In this document: positions 53,887 through 64,000 of the stretch, in pieces | How positions within the stretch are numbered: position 1 is the stretch's first letter | How the letters are laid out: each line of letters opens with the position of its first letter | Assembly (NCBI GenBank): GCA_964036315.1 | Contig: OZ038509.1 | Coordinates: 32,047,603 to 32,111,602, forward strand | DNA from: Acanthosepion esculentum | Taxonomy: Eukaryota; Mollusca; Cephalopoda; Sepiida; Sepiidae | DNA length: 64,000 nucleotides | Direction: 5' to 3' | Translations under genes and position numbers: made by a program | Notes under the pieces: generated by a model | What the model was told of the DNA's origin: nothing | The model's input: only the letters and a program-made list of their open reading frames with translations | The model's database searches: none

Positions 53887-56800
53887 ATATTCAAAAAGAA
53901 TATCAAATTTCAACTCGATTCGGGGTCAGATTTAACAATAATGAACGATAAAACATGGAAAATTTTAAAAAGGCCTACAATAATGAAGTCAACGAAACTC
54001 GCTCGAACGGTAACTGGAAAGCAAATTAACTTCGAAGGCGAGGTTGTACTTCCAATGAAATTGAATGGGATCGTTAAAAAAATAAAAGTTTTCATTCTGA
54101 GAAATGGAGAAAACTTGTTGGGTACAGATTTTATTGAAACATTCGAATTGTGGGATAAACCGTTCAACTCATTCTGCAGAAAAGTAGAAAGTAATACGCA
54201 AACAAGACAGGACATTAAAGATGAATTAAAGAAAAAGTTTCCGGAAACCTTTACACCTGGTCTTGGAAGATGTAACAAATTTGAAGCTAAATTTGAATTA
54301 AAAGAAAATACTATGCCTATATTTAAAAAGAAACGTAACGTGCCTTTCGCAAATGTAGAGAAAGTTAACGAAGAACTTGATAGGTTGGAAAAAATGGGAA
54401 TTATTTCAAAAGTAGAATCTAATTCATGGGCTGCGCCGATTGTGTGCATAAAAAAGAAATCAAACCAAATCAGAGTCTGCGTTGATTTTTCGACAGGGTT
54501 GAACTCTGTAATTAAGGACTACCATTACCCGTTACCGAGTCCTGAGGAGATTTTTAACAAGCTAAATGGCGGAGTGATTTTTTCAAAAATCGACTTATCA
54601 GATGCCTATCTCCAAATTCCCGTCGAAGAAGAATGTTCGAAGTTACTAGGGATAAACACGCATAGGGGTTTATTCAAGTACAACAGGCTTCCTTTTGGTA
54701 TTAAAGTGGCACCAGCCATTTTTCAACAAGCCATGGACGTCATGTTGAATGACTTAGACTTTGCGTGTGCCTACTTAGATGATATTATAGTAAGGAGTGC
54801 AAACGTCGACGAACATCGAGAGCACCTCAATCAAGTATTTAAAAAGATTCAGGACTTTGGATTTAAAGTCAAAGAATCAAAGTGTGAATTTGGTTTGGAG
54901 GAAATTAAATATTTAGGTCACATAATCAACAAAAATGGCAGATTTCCAGATCCGGAAAGGTCCATTGCGATTAGAAACATGCCGACGCCCACTAACGTGG
55001 CGACACTACAGAGTTTTCTGGGGCTCGCGAACTATTATCAAGCATTCATTAAAGGAATGTACAATCTAAGAGCTCCGTTGAATGAACTACTGAAAAAAGA
55101 CAAGGCATGGGTATGGACGGTAGAATGTCAAAAAGCCTTTGATGAAATTAAGAAAATGCTTACGTCCGACCTCTTTTTAACCCATTACAATCCTAAACTG
55201 GATATTGTAGTGGCAAGTGATGCTAGTTCATACGGGATAGGAGCATGTATTCAACACATAATGCCAGATGGTTCTAGAAAACCGATTGCGCATGCTTCGA
55301 GGGCATTACTCCCAGGAGAGCGAAGTTATTCACAGATAGAAAAGGAGGCGCTGAGTATCATTTTTGCCATAACGAAATTTCATAGATACATCTACGGCAG
55401 ACATTTCAGGTTAGAAACGGACCATAAACCTCTGATCACTATTTTTGGGTCAAAGAAAGGGTTACCCGTTTACACGGCAAATCGACTGTTAAGATGGGGA
55501 ACCATTCTTCTCAATTATGATTTCCACATAAAGCACCTATCATCCAAAAATATAATTCATGCGGATACCTTATCAAGACTCGTACCGAATAAAGATGAAG
55601 GATTCGAAGAAACAATTATTGCAAATATCAGAGCAGATTATGAGGTGAAAAGCATGGTAAACAACATTGTAAGAGAGCTACCGGTTACATCAAAGGAAAT
55701 CAAAAAAGAATCTGAAAGCGATGATTTCATGTTAGGAATAAAAAGTAAAATGGTAGCAAATGACCAAAAAGTTCAGGAGATCTATTCAATTTGTGACGGA
55801 ATTTTATTATATGGTGAGAGAGTAGTAGTACCAAAAAAGTTGCAGAAAAGAATCCTACGGGACTTTCATCATATGGGTCACCCGGGGATTAATAGAACAA
55901 AAAGCTTAATGCGAAGCTTTGTATATTGGAAAGGAATGGATGTGGATATCGAAAACATGGTTCATCGATGTAAAGGGTGTGCGTTAGCAGCTAAGGCACC
56001 ACCTATAGTACACAAACCATGGCCAAAGACGGATCATCCGTGGGAAAGATTACACATTGATTTCGCTGGTCCAGTAGAAGATTATTACTACTTAATAGTG
56101 GTAGATAGCTTTACAAAATGGCCGGAAGTACTACGCTGCAAAAGCCTACGTCCAATACCACAACAACTTTTTTGCATGAACTATTTGCACGGTTCGGTGT
56201 GCCAGAGTGTATTGTGAGTGACAATGGTACACAATTCACTTCTGACGATTTTAAGGAATTTTGTGAGTTATATCAAATTAACCACATAACGACGCCGCCG
56301 TATCATCCGAGATCCAATGGACTCGCAGAAAGATTTGTAGATACGTTAAAGCGCGCTCTGAAGAAAGCCTCGGGAGTTCCAACGGAAAAGGCGCTTCAGC
56401 AATTCCTACAAGTATACAGAATCACGCCTAACCAGAGAACACCATCAAACATGGCACCAGCTGAACTAATGTTCGCTAGGAAAGTTAAGTCAGTGTTTGA
56501 CAAGCTTTTGCCAGGAAGAAATAGAATAAAGAACACTATGTATACAGCTAGAAAAAGATACACCCCCTGAGAGAAGGTCTTTGTCAAGTGCTATAGAAAC
56601 AACATTGAGTTCTGGGAGCGAGGCATAGTGGACAAGAGAATCGGTGACCTGATTTACATAATAAAAGGGCCGAAGAATACTCATAAAAGGCACCAGAACC
56701 AACTCAAAAAGTGCTACGTGCTAGAGCATGAAGAGAGTATACCGGATGAGGAGGAAGATCCCATTGATGTAATGTATGATACTTTTCAAGTAGAACCTCC

Positions 56801-56888
56801 GCAGAGTGCTCATGAACCGAAAAGATCCGGTAGGAAACGAAAGTTCACGGACCCATTGGACGTGAATCCAAAACGAAAAAGATATTGA
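53887..56888 (+). pseudogene. Gypsy pol: protease, RT, RNase H, integrase
   Basis: Seen: the protease QLDSGSDLTI at about 53911, just after the TAA; RT with ISKVESNSWAAPIVCIKKK, VDFSTGLN, KIDLSDAYLQIPVEEE, RLPFGIKVAPAIFQQ and the catalytic ACAYLDDIIV (about 54766-54795); RNase H with ASDASSYGIGACI, EKEALSIIFAITKFH and ETDHKPLI; integrase zinc finger HHMGHPGIN..HRCKGC (about 55865-55985), first D in HIDFAGP, then a one-base loss near 56145, SDNGTQFTSDDF (second D) and RSNGLAERFVDT (E). A TGA at 56568 precedes a basic tail ending 56888. Order RT-RNase H-integrase is Ty3/gypsy. All catalytic residues are present, but three interruptions break the frame. Confidence 0.9.
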
Positions 56889-57000
56889 AAAAAAAAAACA
56901 GATATACATATGAACTATGCAAAGGGGATCTACAAAGAAATAACCATAATCATCATCCCATATAGAAGCCAGTTTGAAATCCAAAAGGATTCCAAGGCTT

Positions 57001-57009
57001 GGGAGGGGG
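57001..57009 (+). promoter_or_regulatory. Polypurine tract
   Basis: GGGAGGGGG immediately before the 3' LTR at 57010; the usual primer for plus-strand DNA synthesis. Confidence 0.85.
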
Positions 57010-57299
57010 TGTTGTGGTGGGATCCACCTAATCTGCATAGGTGACTACCAACTATATAAATAGTGGTTGGTACCGGAAGACGAGGGAAGAGGAAATCACG
57101 AGATCCAACTAGAGACTCTGATCGATTGCGGCTAGTCAACACATTCTCCAGGAACGTCTTCCCAGAAATATACAGAAATACTATATGTACTTATTGTGTA
57201 CACTTTCTTGTTATAATACATTCTTGTTCTAAGTACATTTTGTGTTGCATTATTATTCCATGCATTAGGCGAGATTCAACATTGAGTCAAGACTCAACA
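57010..57299 (+). repeat. 3' LTR of gypsy element
   Basis: 290 bp, 99.3 percent identical to the 5' LTR by eye, followed by GTAGC. Confidence 0.95.
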
Positions 57300-57315
57300 G
57301 TAGCACTGATTGGTC

Positions 57316-57525
57316 ATGAAGGATGAGTTTACTTCGTCACCTGTAATAATTGTCGCAAAAATACATGTTCCTTAAGGAATCTAAATAAAAGATTATATGA
57401 ACACAAAAGGAACATTTTGCAAAACAATGCGTCAAATGTGTTGGTTGCCCACCTTAACGAGACTGACGACAATTTTGACATAAAAAGAAAGTCTAAAGTT
57501 TGGACCATATTTCTGCTAAAATGAA
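57316..57525 (+). pseudogene. PLE GIY-YIG nuclease fragment
   Basis: Seen: VYFVTCNNCRK, then LNKRLYEHKRNILQNN, NVLVAHLNETDDNFDI and a stop near 57522. VYFVTC fits the GIY segment and RLYEHK..NxLVxH fits the nuclease core of PLEs; the YIG motif itself is replaced by unrelated residues. It lies just outside the gypsy 3' LTR and on the opposite strand from the RT fragment at 51560-51803. Confidence 0.5.
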
Positions 57526-58134
57526 TTTTGCACAATTTCTGACAGAATGTCCTCTTTATTCGTAATTTGGAAAAGTCAATAAAATTAATTAATATATATA
57601 TATAATCTTGTTTTTCTTTTTTTCTTATGACTCATGCCAGTGTTTATATATCTAAAATAATAAATGTACTAAATCTGAGACTGTACTATAATATATATTT
57701 ATTTACCATATTATGAACAACCATTGAGTTGCATAATACAAATATCGTACCATCAAATAAATTAATTTTTTTAAAAATTTTCACAACTGAATCAAATGTA
57801 TTGACAAGGAAGAGGATTATGTTAAAAAATCAATATCTGATATGAACTTACTGCATAAAAATATTAAGAAAGAAAGAAACATATTTCTGCACTAAAATGG
57901 ACATTAACAGACATTTGTAAATTCTAAACAACACACATAAACTGTATGTAGTACATGATTTTGCTGCTACCTTTTATGAGCAGTGGTCTTTTGTGAGCTG
58001 GTGGGCTAACAACAAAGTGGAGGATTACTTGGAACTGTGACCGAATAAGTTTCCACGGTCCTTCTCTGAACTTGTGTGTAGTGCTTTCTGTGTACATTTT
58101 ATGTGTATAGAAAGTAATACGTTCACACATCCAT

Positions 58135-58137
<3 letters not shown>
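57526..58137. other. No gene recognised
   Basis: AT-rich; nothing seen. The minus frame 57924-58256 runs into the TA tract and is not supported. Confidence 0.45.

Positions 58138-58214
<77 letters not shown>
58138..58214. repeat. (TA)n microsatellite
   Basis: About 77 bp of pure TA. Confidence 0.95.
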
Positions 58215-58221
<7 letters not shown>

Positions 58222-58541
58222 AATATAAACAGATACACATATGTGTACATACACATCTACATAAATTGAAACCTTTATATATAAATGAAACAATTTATTA
58301 TTGCCATAGGTCTGGTGCATCCATGCATACCCACCCATGTTTATAGTCTCTCACTTTTTTCAGTCACATGATAAAATGCATGCAATTTACTGAGTGGCTG
58401 ACATTATTGTAGAAAAACCTTGATACTTACTGTGTAAAGGTATTGATTTCTACAGCAGGTGTCATACCAAACTAATCGATAATTTAACTTATTCCAATGA
58501 TTTCTTATGGCTGACATTGTTGTTGTGAAAAGATCACAGTA

Positions 58542-58608
58542 AAATTGAATATCGAAACATTTATAAAAATGTATATCACATTTTTATAAATGTTTCGATA
58601 TTCAATAC
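58542..58608. repeat. Perfect hairpin
   Basis: Seen: TTGAATATCGAAACATTTAT followed by AAAAATG, a short TATAT loop and the reverse complement ending ATTCAATA. Arms of about 28 bp with almost no mismatch. No relation seen to the other foldbacks. Confidence 0.85.
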
Positions 58609-59512
58609 TGTTTTTTGAATTTCTTAGCTGAAGCATTGCTAATTATTATTGTTTAACTCATATGACTTTAACTTCTGAAAAAAAACCAACTATTATTTAA
58701 CACTAGTCTCACATATATCTGGGACACCGATGGCCTTGAGCTATATTTAGAACAAAGTGGTCATTCTGTTAAATATATTTAGTTCATCTTACTTTCAGTT
58801 GCTTTTTATTGTGTCTCTTAGATTAAATTGTTTGTTCTGTAGAATTACAGTTTGTGAGTTGCTTTGAACAGTATTGGAATTAAGAAATTAATCTATATTT
58901 TATGAAATATTGTCAATTAGGCTCAGTTTATAAAATTGTTTCATATTGTTCTTTTTTTTCTGTATTGTACCTTGTAGTGATAAAAATAAATAATAACAAG
59001 CGGGCCAATATTTCACCATTGCTAAAATATATATATATATATATATATATATTCAGAATCACTCGGTGAAGAAGCAATATTTAAACCATGATATATGGTC
59101 ACTGATCCTGGCCAAATAACAATTTCAAAATAGATCTTCATTGCCTCAATAGATATGTATATAATGAAATGGAAAGTAAACTTAAATCAAGATCAATAAA
59201 TTAATTTTATCAATTCTCTGATGTTGTGGTCATCCTAACATACCCAGAAATTAAATACGACACATACACAACCCACACAATCTTGCATAGACTCATACAA
59301 TACCCACCTCCTTCTACTACTGGTGACTAAGGTGTCCATACAGTCCTGTGTTGACACTAAAACATACATACATTCTTTGCCCCATAGTGACTAGTACTTC
59401 TGCATAGATATATACATATATATGCATATCTACATTCTCCTAGGTTTTCTCTCTTTTATCCACCAAGATATTTGCATTTGAACTCTTGAACATCGATCTT
59501 ATCATTCTATTC

Positions 59513-59564
<52 letters not shown>

Positions 59565-59739
59565 TATGTTATATAACATTTATTTTGTATATATTTACTC
59601 TCTGTTGTGCATTTTCTTTTAATCTGTACACAAAGTCAAACATATGTATGATGGGAACAGACATTGTCATAAGATAACCTCCGTAATTCATCATATCGTA
59701 TTCATTCTTAATTTGCGTTTCTATTTATCTTAATATAGC
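58609..59739. other. No gene; contains TA tracts at 59026-59050 and 59518-59559
   Basis: AT-rich sequence with two microsatellites. The open frame 59486-59677 spans the second and is an artefact. Confidence 0.5.
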
Positions 59740-60572
59740 CAACAAAATAAAACTGGAAACAGCTCTTGAAAGGAACCTCCAATCCATGGTTAACTGGGGC
59801 AAAGAAAGGTTTGTAAATTTGAATGTTTCCAAAACAAAATTGCTTTCATTTAAACACCATAAAGAAGCTTTTCTATCATCAGTATGGCTGATACTAACCG
59901 CCAAGAGAGGAAATCTTTGCACCTTCTTGCTCTCATGTTTATGCTGAATCAATTGCTAGGTTTACTGCTAGGAAACTTGGTTGTGTCGTACCAGGTAACT
60001 TTTCTTGTCAGAATCCATCTTGCATATTTATAAATCTACCATTTATCCATGCATTGAATACTGCTGCCATATATGGCTTTGTGTTCTCGAGATTCCTGAC
60101 AAAATTCAAAGAATCATCCGTAAAGTAATCAATCTGGGCATGGCATCTTAATTTCAGTCACTTTCTTACCAAATGTGATGTGGCTTTCTTTTGTCTGTTC
60201 TACAGATATTTTCATGGAAATTATTCTGAGGACCTTGCCTTCTTGGTGCCTCAACTGCATGAATTTAATCATGCTACCAGATTGGCAACTAATTCTCACC
60301 ATTTTATTGTTGAACTCACTAGAGATGCTATCATTTGTTCTAATAGTTTCTTTTCTCACACTTCTCACCTGTAGAACTCCCGATTTTTTGCATCCATGTT
60401 TGCCTACAATCTTCAAAAATTTAAATACAACATTAATCACCATTTTCTGTCTTCCTGAATTCTGTTCCTTTATTCTCCTCACTTCTTCTCAGTAAAGTCT
60501 TCTCATTCCCTTTCACTCCTTGCAACCCTATGCGTCTGAGTGGTATTATTGCTTTGCTTGGGGTGAAATGAA
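59740..60572 (+). pseudogene. Old jockey-like LINE 3' fragment
   Basis: Seen in several frames: LERNLQSMVNWGKERFVNL, SKTKLLSFKHHKE, ILHIYKSTIYPCIEYCCHIW, DKIQRIIRKVI and a 3' end TGCTTTGCTTGGGGTGAAAT followed by A-runs at about 60570. It aligns with the end of the family seen at 18482 and 43861 but has many stops and shifts, so it is the oldest copy. The RT palm is missing. Confidence 0.75.
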
Positions 60573-61786
60573 AAAAAATACATTCATGACTACATACAAA
60601 ACTGTTATAAAATTATGAACTAACAAAAATACAAAGTCATTTTTGAGAAAACGCTGTTGACACACACATATATATTATTATCTTTCAACCAATTTGAGTA
60701 TTCTTACAAAGATGATGTATCTTTTTTTATACTATGACTCTCCAAATTGGTCATAAACATTACGAACCAGGCAAGAGATCAGTTCACAGACATACTAAAA
60801 ATCTGAGCTTGTTAATGGGAGAGAATTATCTGGTTATTGCATGAAAGAGGCCTCCATACATTAGAAATTTCAAACTTCACATTAACAAAAAAACAAAAAA
60901 CAAAAACAAAAATTTAAAATTACAGAGGATGGATAAATGAATTCATATAAATTGATTATTGAAACTCTTGTTGTTTAATGACATTTCAAGCATGATCAAT
61001 TATAGAAAGAATAAAACAAGAATTTTGCAATATTAAAATGATTTTTTAATTTGATTAAAGTTTTGAAAATTTTTATAAAATGGTGAAATGATAAAATTTT
61101 TATTTTTTTGTCAGAATTTTGAGATAAAGAATTCTCAATATTATATACTTTGTTATTTGTAGTAGCATGTTCATCTTGGTTGTTATAATCACAATATTTT
61201 GGCTGTTGTACTCTCAGGCCTACTGTTTTATTTTTAGTATCCTTTTTTTCTTAATTTGTCTACAAGACGTTATGTATATCTATGCTAGGTCTGCTGATGA
61301 GGTTGTCAGTGTTTACCATGCATGTTAGAAAATAAATGAGCATGTTGGTCTGAATAGCAAAGAATATAATAAAAATATATTGGTGTGAATATTTGCTCTT
61401 TACATATAATTTAATAAATAAAACTAAATATTTGCTGAGCAAAATATTTTTGATATAAAGCTTAAGTTTAATTATTGAAGAGAAAAAACTCAACCAAACT
61501 AATTCAATTCATTTATGCTTAAGCAGCTTTTTGCTGAGATTTCACAGATTCATGTGTGTTATTGAAAATATTTAAAGAAAAAAAAAAACTCATATTTATT
61601 TTAAAATAATTTATTCAAGGGAACTTTTTAATTCAATCATTGATGTAATATGTGGAGAATTTATTAAATTTCAATAATTAATTGAATTCCAGATTTGTTA
61701 AATGCAATTGAATTAGACATTCAAAATACATTTCTCTTTTTTTTCATATAGCTGAGAAAAATATTTTCAAACACAAAATTTCTTTG
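60573..61786. other. No gene recognised
   Basis: AT-rich. The minus frame 61260-61493 is hydrophobic by composition and lacks any motif. A lone CTGATGA at about 61288 has no GAAA partner. Confidence 0.45.
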
Positions 61787-61788
61787 TA

Positions 61789-62518
61789 CAGGGTGCGATG
61801 GGTAAATTGTCGTCATTTGATATGTTTAATTTCATAAATTTGCGTTGTATGTTTTTGATTTTGTTGACTTGTAAGTTGGGTACCATCTGTGAGAAAAAGT
61901 GCACAAAGACACATTTCACTCCACCAAAAATTTGGAAACGGCATGATGTACTACTTGGCATTCGCGCTGGAAGCACCAATATGAATATTTAAGAGTGTTT
62001 GGGTGTCAATCTGAGGACAGTGCAGAGGATTCTGAAAGAGTTTGATGAGTTTAATGGTGATTGCGAAGGTAAAACTCACTCTGATTGTTCTGATGAGAAA
62101 AACACTCCCGAATTAGTTGGTGAAGCCTCAGACTCAACACTATCTCCGCACCATGCCACACAAGCAGGAGAACCTAGTCATGTCTGTCAAAGTCTGTGGC
62201 CACATCGCCTCTTACATCTTATATATGTGCGCAGTTGTGCGAGAGACCTACAAAATTCCTTGTAACACTAAAAATGAGCTGAAGGCTAGGATTATGGCAG
62301 CATTCGCCAACTTAAACAAGGAGACCGTCAAGAAAAGTTGGAGGAGATTCATACGTCGTCAGGAGGATATGGTTGAAGTCAGTGGTGATTTTATTTAATA
62401 AATTTACTCTTTAGTATTTCAAGAGATTTTTGCGTAATTTTGTTAAATATCTGTTAAAATGAGATAGCAGTGTTATTTTCACTTTTGCGTATTTTAGACG
62501 ATAATTCATCCATCGCAA

Positions 62519-62522
<4 letters not shown>
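61789..62522 (+). mobile_element. Internally deleted IS630/mariner-type transposon with TA duplication
   Basis: Seen: ends CAGGGTGCGATGGGTAAATT (61789) and the reverse complement TAGGTTGCGATGGATGAATT (62522) form inverted repeats of about 26 bp, flanked by TA. Inside are broken frames: KRHDVLLGIRAGSTN, GVNLRTVQRILKEFDEFN (HTH), KTHSDCSDEKN, and later PCNTKNELKARIMAAFANLN with KSWRRFIRRQEDMVEVSGDF. Family knowledge: the N-terminal HTH and C-terminal end of an IS630-type transposase; the whole catalytic centre is deleted. 734 bp. Confidence 0.75.

Positions 62523-62568
<46 letters not shown>
62523..62568. repeat. (TA)n microsatellite
   Basis: About 46 bp of TA directly at the right end of the transposon. 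Confidence 0.95.
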
Positions 62569-62572
<4 letters not shown>

Positions 62573-62704
62573 AGGTAATCTGTCCATTGGTATATAATCC
62601 GGGTGGATGCTAGTAATATTAATTATTAAAACTGATCCACAGAGAACTCGATGAATTTATTATAACAGAGCATATGTATTTTTTATAGCAAAAAAACAAA
62701 AATT

Positions 62705-62765
62705 ACCTCAACATAAAGTATAGTCTATTTCAAGCCGTTCTGTACGCGGCTATCATCAGCCAAGT
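62705..62765 (-). ncRNA. Hammerhead ribozyme motif, left member of an inverted pair
   Basis: Seen on the minus strand: CTGATGA (62759-62753, canonical); stem II AGCCG/CGGCT with loop CGTACAGAA; GAAA (62731-62728); stem III ATA/TAT with loop GAC; ATA triplet ending at 62719. The core is intact. Stem I can form only one or two pairs in this copy. The motif and its 3' flank (CTTTATGTTGAGGTAATTTT) are repeated in inverted orientation at 63135-63200. Confidence 0.65.
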
Positions 62766-63134
62766 AAATCAACGGAGAGAACTAATCAAGAAATGTAGAC
62801 ATAAAAATAGATTCAAAATTACATAAGAGTACATGTGTTGATATGTGGGGATGTATGTGTGCGTATAGAGGCATATATATATATATGGACATGTAAATGT
62901 ACATATATGTATGTATGAAGATATCTACGCATATAAGTGTGTTTGACAGCATGATTTATTCATTGGGTGCTCTGGTATTACCCACAATCTATAAATCTAT
63001 AATTCAACATTAATCTTAACGGGTTTAAGTTTAAATCCCCAAGTCGCTAACACAAACCCATTCTCATTAACAAGGCGTCTACCAGAGGAGGACTGACATT
63101 GAAAATAAATTTAAAACAATGCTCCGAGACAGAC

Positions 63135-63200
63135 ATTTGGGGGCTGATGATAGCCGCGTACAGAACGGTTGAAATAGACTATCCTTTATGTTGAGGTAAT
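63135..63200 (+). ncRNA. Hammerhead ribozyme motif, right member of the inverted pair
   Basis: Seen: CTGATGA (63144-63150), stem II AGCCG/CGGT with one base lost on the 3' side, GAAA (63171-63174), stem III ATA/TAT with loop GAC, ATC ending at 63183. After CTTTATGTTGAGG the sequence reaches a (TA)n tract at 63216. The 380 bp between the pair contain no gene. Confidence 0.65.
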
Positions 63201-63215
63201 TTTTGCTTATTGCTG

Positions 63216-63270
<55 letters not shown>
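63216..63270. repeat. (TA)n microsatellite
   Basis: About 55 bp of TA between two sets of hammerhead motifs. Confidence 0.95.
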
Positions 63271-63272
<2 letters not shown>

Positions 63273-63289
63273 TGGACATTGAAATCAAC

Positions 63290-63332
63290 ATGCAGTCGAC
63301 AGTCAGTTTCATGCTAAACGCAATCGTCAGGC
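63290..63332 (-). ncRNA. Hammerhead-like motif in a partial palindrome
   Basis: Seen on the minus strand: CTGACGA (63330-63324), stem II TTGC/GCAT with loop GTTTA, GAAAC (63310-63306), GTC ending at 63298. Stem I barely pairs. On the + strand the mirror half (ATTGCGTTTAGTATGAAACA, 63334-63355) keeps stem II and GAAAC but has lost the CUGANGA strand. Same family as 34675-34772. Confidence 0.55.
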
Positions 63333-63360
63333 CATTGCGTTTAGTATGAAACAGACTGTG

Positions 63361-64000
63361 GATCAAAAACATCGCCAAGTGGCGACACCAAGATTACTTC
63401 GTGTTTGGTGACATTGCTACAAGGAGAGACAGATCGACAAAACCAGAGTAGAGTAGGCAGGATTTTCGAGTGTTGGCTAGAAAAAAATATTTTATTGTTA
63501 AAATACAAGAAAATGCAAACAATATATCTTATGTCAATAATAAAGCAAAGACAAAAATAACAAATTTTTTTCAATGTCGTAATCGAATAAGCCACAAGTA
63601 TAAAATAACTACAGTACAGGAGTTGGATCTGCAAGAAAGAAAAAAAAAAGAAATATTTATTTGTTCAGAGACAAAGATGTGGGAAAATGAGCCAGCAAAT
63701 AAGAAACCACTGAAGTAAAATTTTATGTAATAGTTCACTGGAGTAACATAATAAAGCATTGGTTACATAGATCTACCAGCAGAACAACTTATGAAATAAT
63801 TGAAAGTCATCGGCGGATACATGGAAGGATAAGTTGAACATAGAAAATATAAAAATGCGTGATTCAAAAAAAATCTTCTAGAGAAATTAAAGAGTAATAT
63901 ATGCATTGAGCATACAAAATGTCTCTTTTTTATGTAAGTCTTTTCTGAAATGAGGTTGCCTGTCTATTTTCCCAATTCAAGTGAATAAAACATTTCTTCA
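63361..64000. other. No gene recognised
   Basis: AT-rich, with short lysine-rich open frames (63470-63718) that show no domain. Confidence 0.45.

Larger units (their letters stand above)
51804..57299 (+). mobile_element. Complete Ty3/gypsy-like LTR retrotransposon with GTAGC target duplication
   Basis: Seen: LTRs 51804-52093 and 57010-57299 (290 bp each, only two differences), TG..CA ends, perfect 5-bp flanks GTAGC (51799-51803 and 57300-57304), primer-binding region at 52094, polypurine tract at 57001, and gag-protease-RT-RNase H-integrase in one nominal frame. Total 5496 bp. The gag and pol tail are related to the gypsy at 22900. Lesions: TAG near the gag start, TAA between gag and protease, a one-base loss in the integrase, TGA in the pol tail. 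LTR similarity says recent insertion. Confidence 0.95.

Noticed and set aside
61283..61310. CTGATGAGG as another hammerhead
   Set aside because: No GAAA and no pairing stem II or stem I within range.

Overview
The window is animal DNA made almost entirely of repeats. It is AT-rich, full of long (TA)n tracts, and packed with pieces of many transposon classes. I found no host gene, rRNA, CRISPR array or bacterial-type operon. The mix of Penelope-like elements (PLEs) with GIY-YIG nucleases, Tx1-like, R2-like and jockey-like LINEs, Ty3/gypsy and copia elements, mariner/Tc1 relatives and large TA microsatellites suits a mollusc, most likely a cephalopod of the octopus type. That assignment is inference from repeat content only.

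Layout. 0-2.6 kb: remnants of two PLE lineages. 4.9-9.7 kb: a dead Tx1/L1-like LINE on the minus strand. 11.4-16.8 kb: a nearly exact 2.7-kb tandem duplication carrying a Tc1/mariner-type transposase and an inverted pair of PLE 5' ends. 17-20 kb: a Tc1 relic, then a jockey-like LINE. 20.9-22.8 kb: a PLE lacking its endonuclease but ending in a hammerhead motif. 22.9-27.0 kb: a gypsy element with a full-length mariner inside. 27-28.6 kb and 34.4 kb: foldback elements beside microsatellites. 32.3-34.2 kb: a PLE split by a solo-LTR-like insertion. 34.6-36.9 kb: hammerhead motifs, two of them in a palindrome. 38.1-41.5 kb: a PLE broken by a terminal-inverted-repeat transposon that itself carries a mariner. 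42.3-46.9 kb: an R2-like element split by a jockey-like LINE. 48.3-51 kb: copia and LINE fragments. 51.8-57.3 kb: a young gypsy element with a perfect 5-bp target duplication. 57.3-64 kb: LINE and transposase relics and more hammerhead motifs.

How the parts relate. The unifying theme is PLEs. Two lineages are present (catalytic box YRDD or YVDD). Their fragments repeatedly start or stop at (TA)n tracts, and ribozyme-like motifs with hammerhead architecture sit at the orphan ends, sometimes as inverted pairs. Two or three loci share a variant core in which the C3-G8 pair of the hammerhead would be replaced by U3-A8, with a covarying stem I. This is the most interesting candidate in the window. 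Coordinates of structures were worked out by eye; all functional statements about the ribozymes are predictions.
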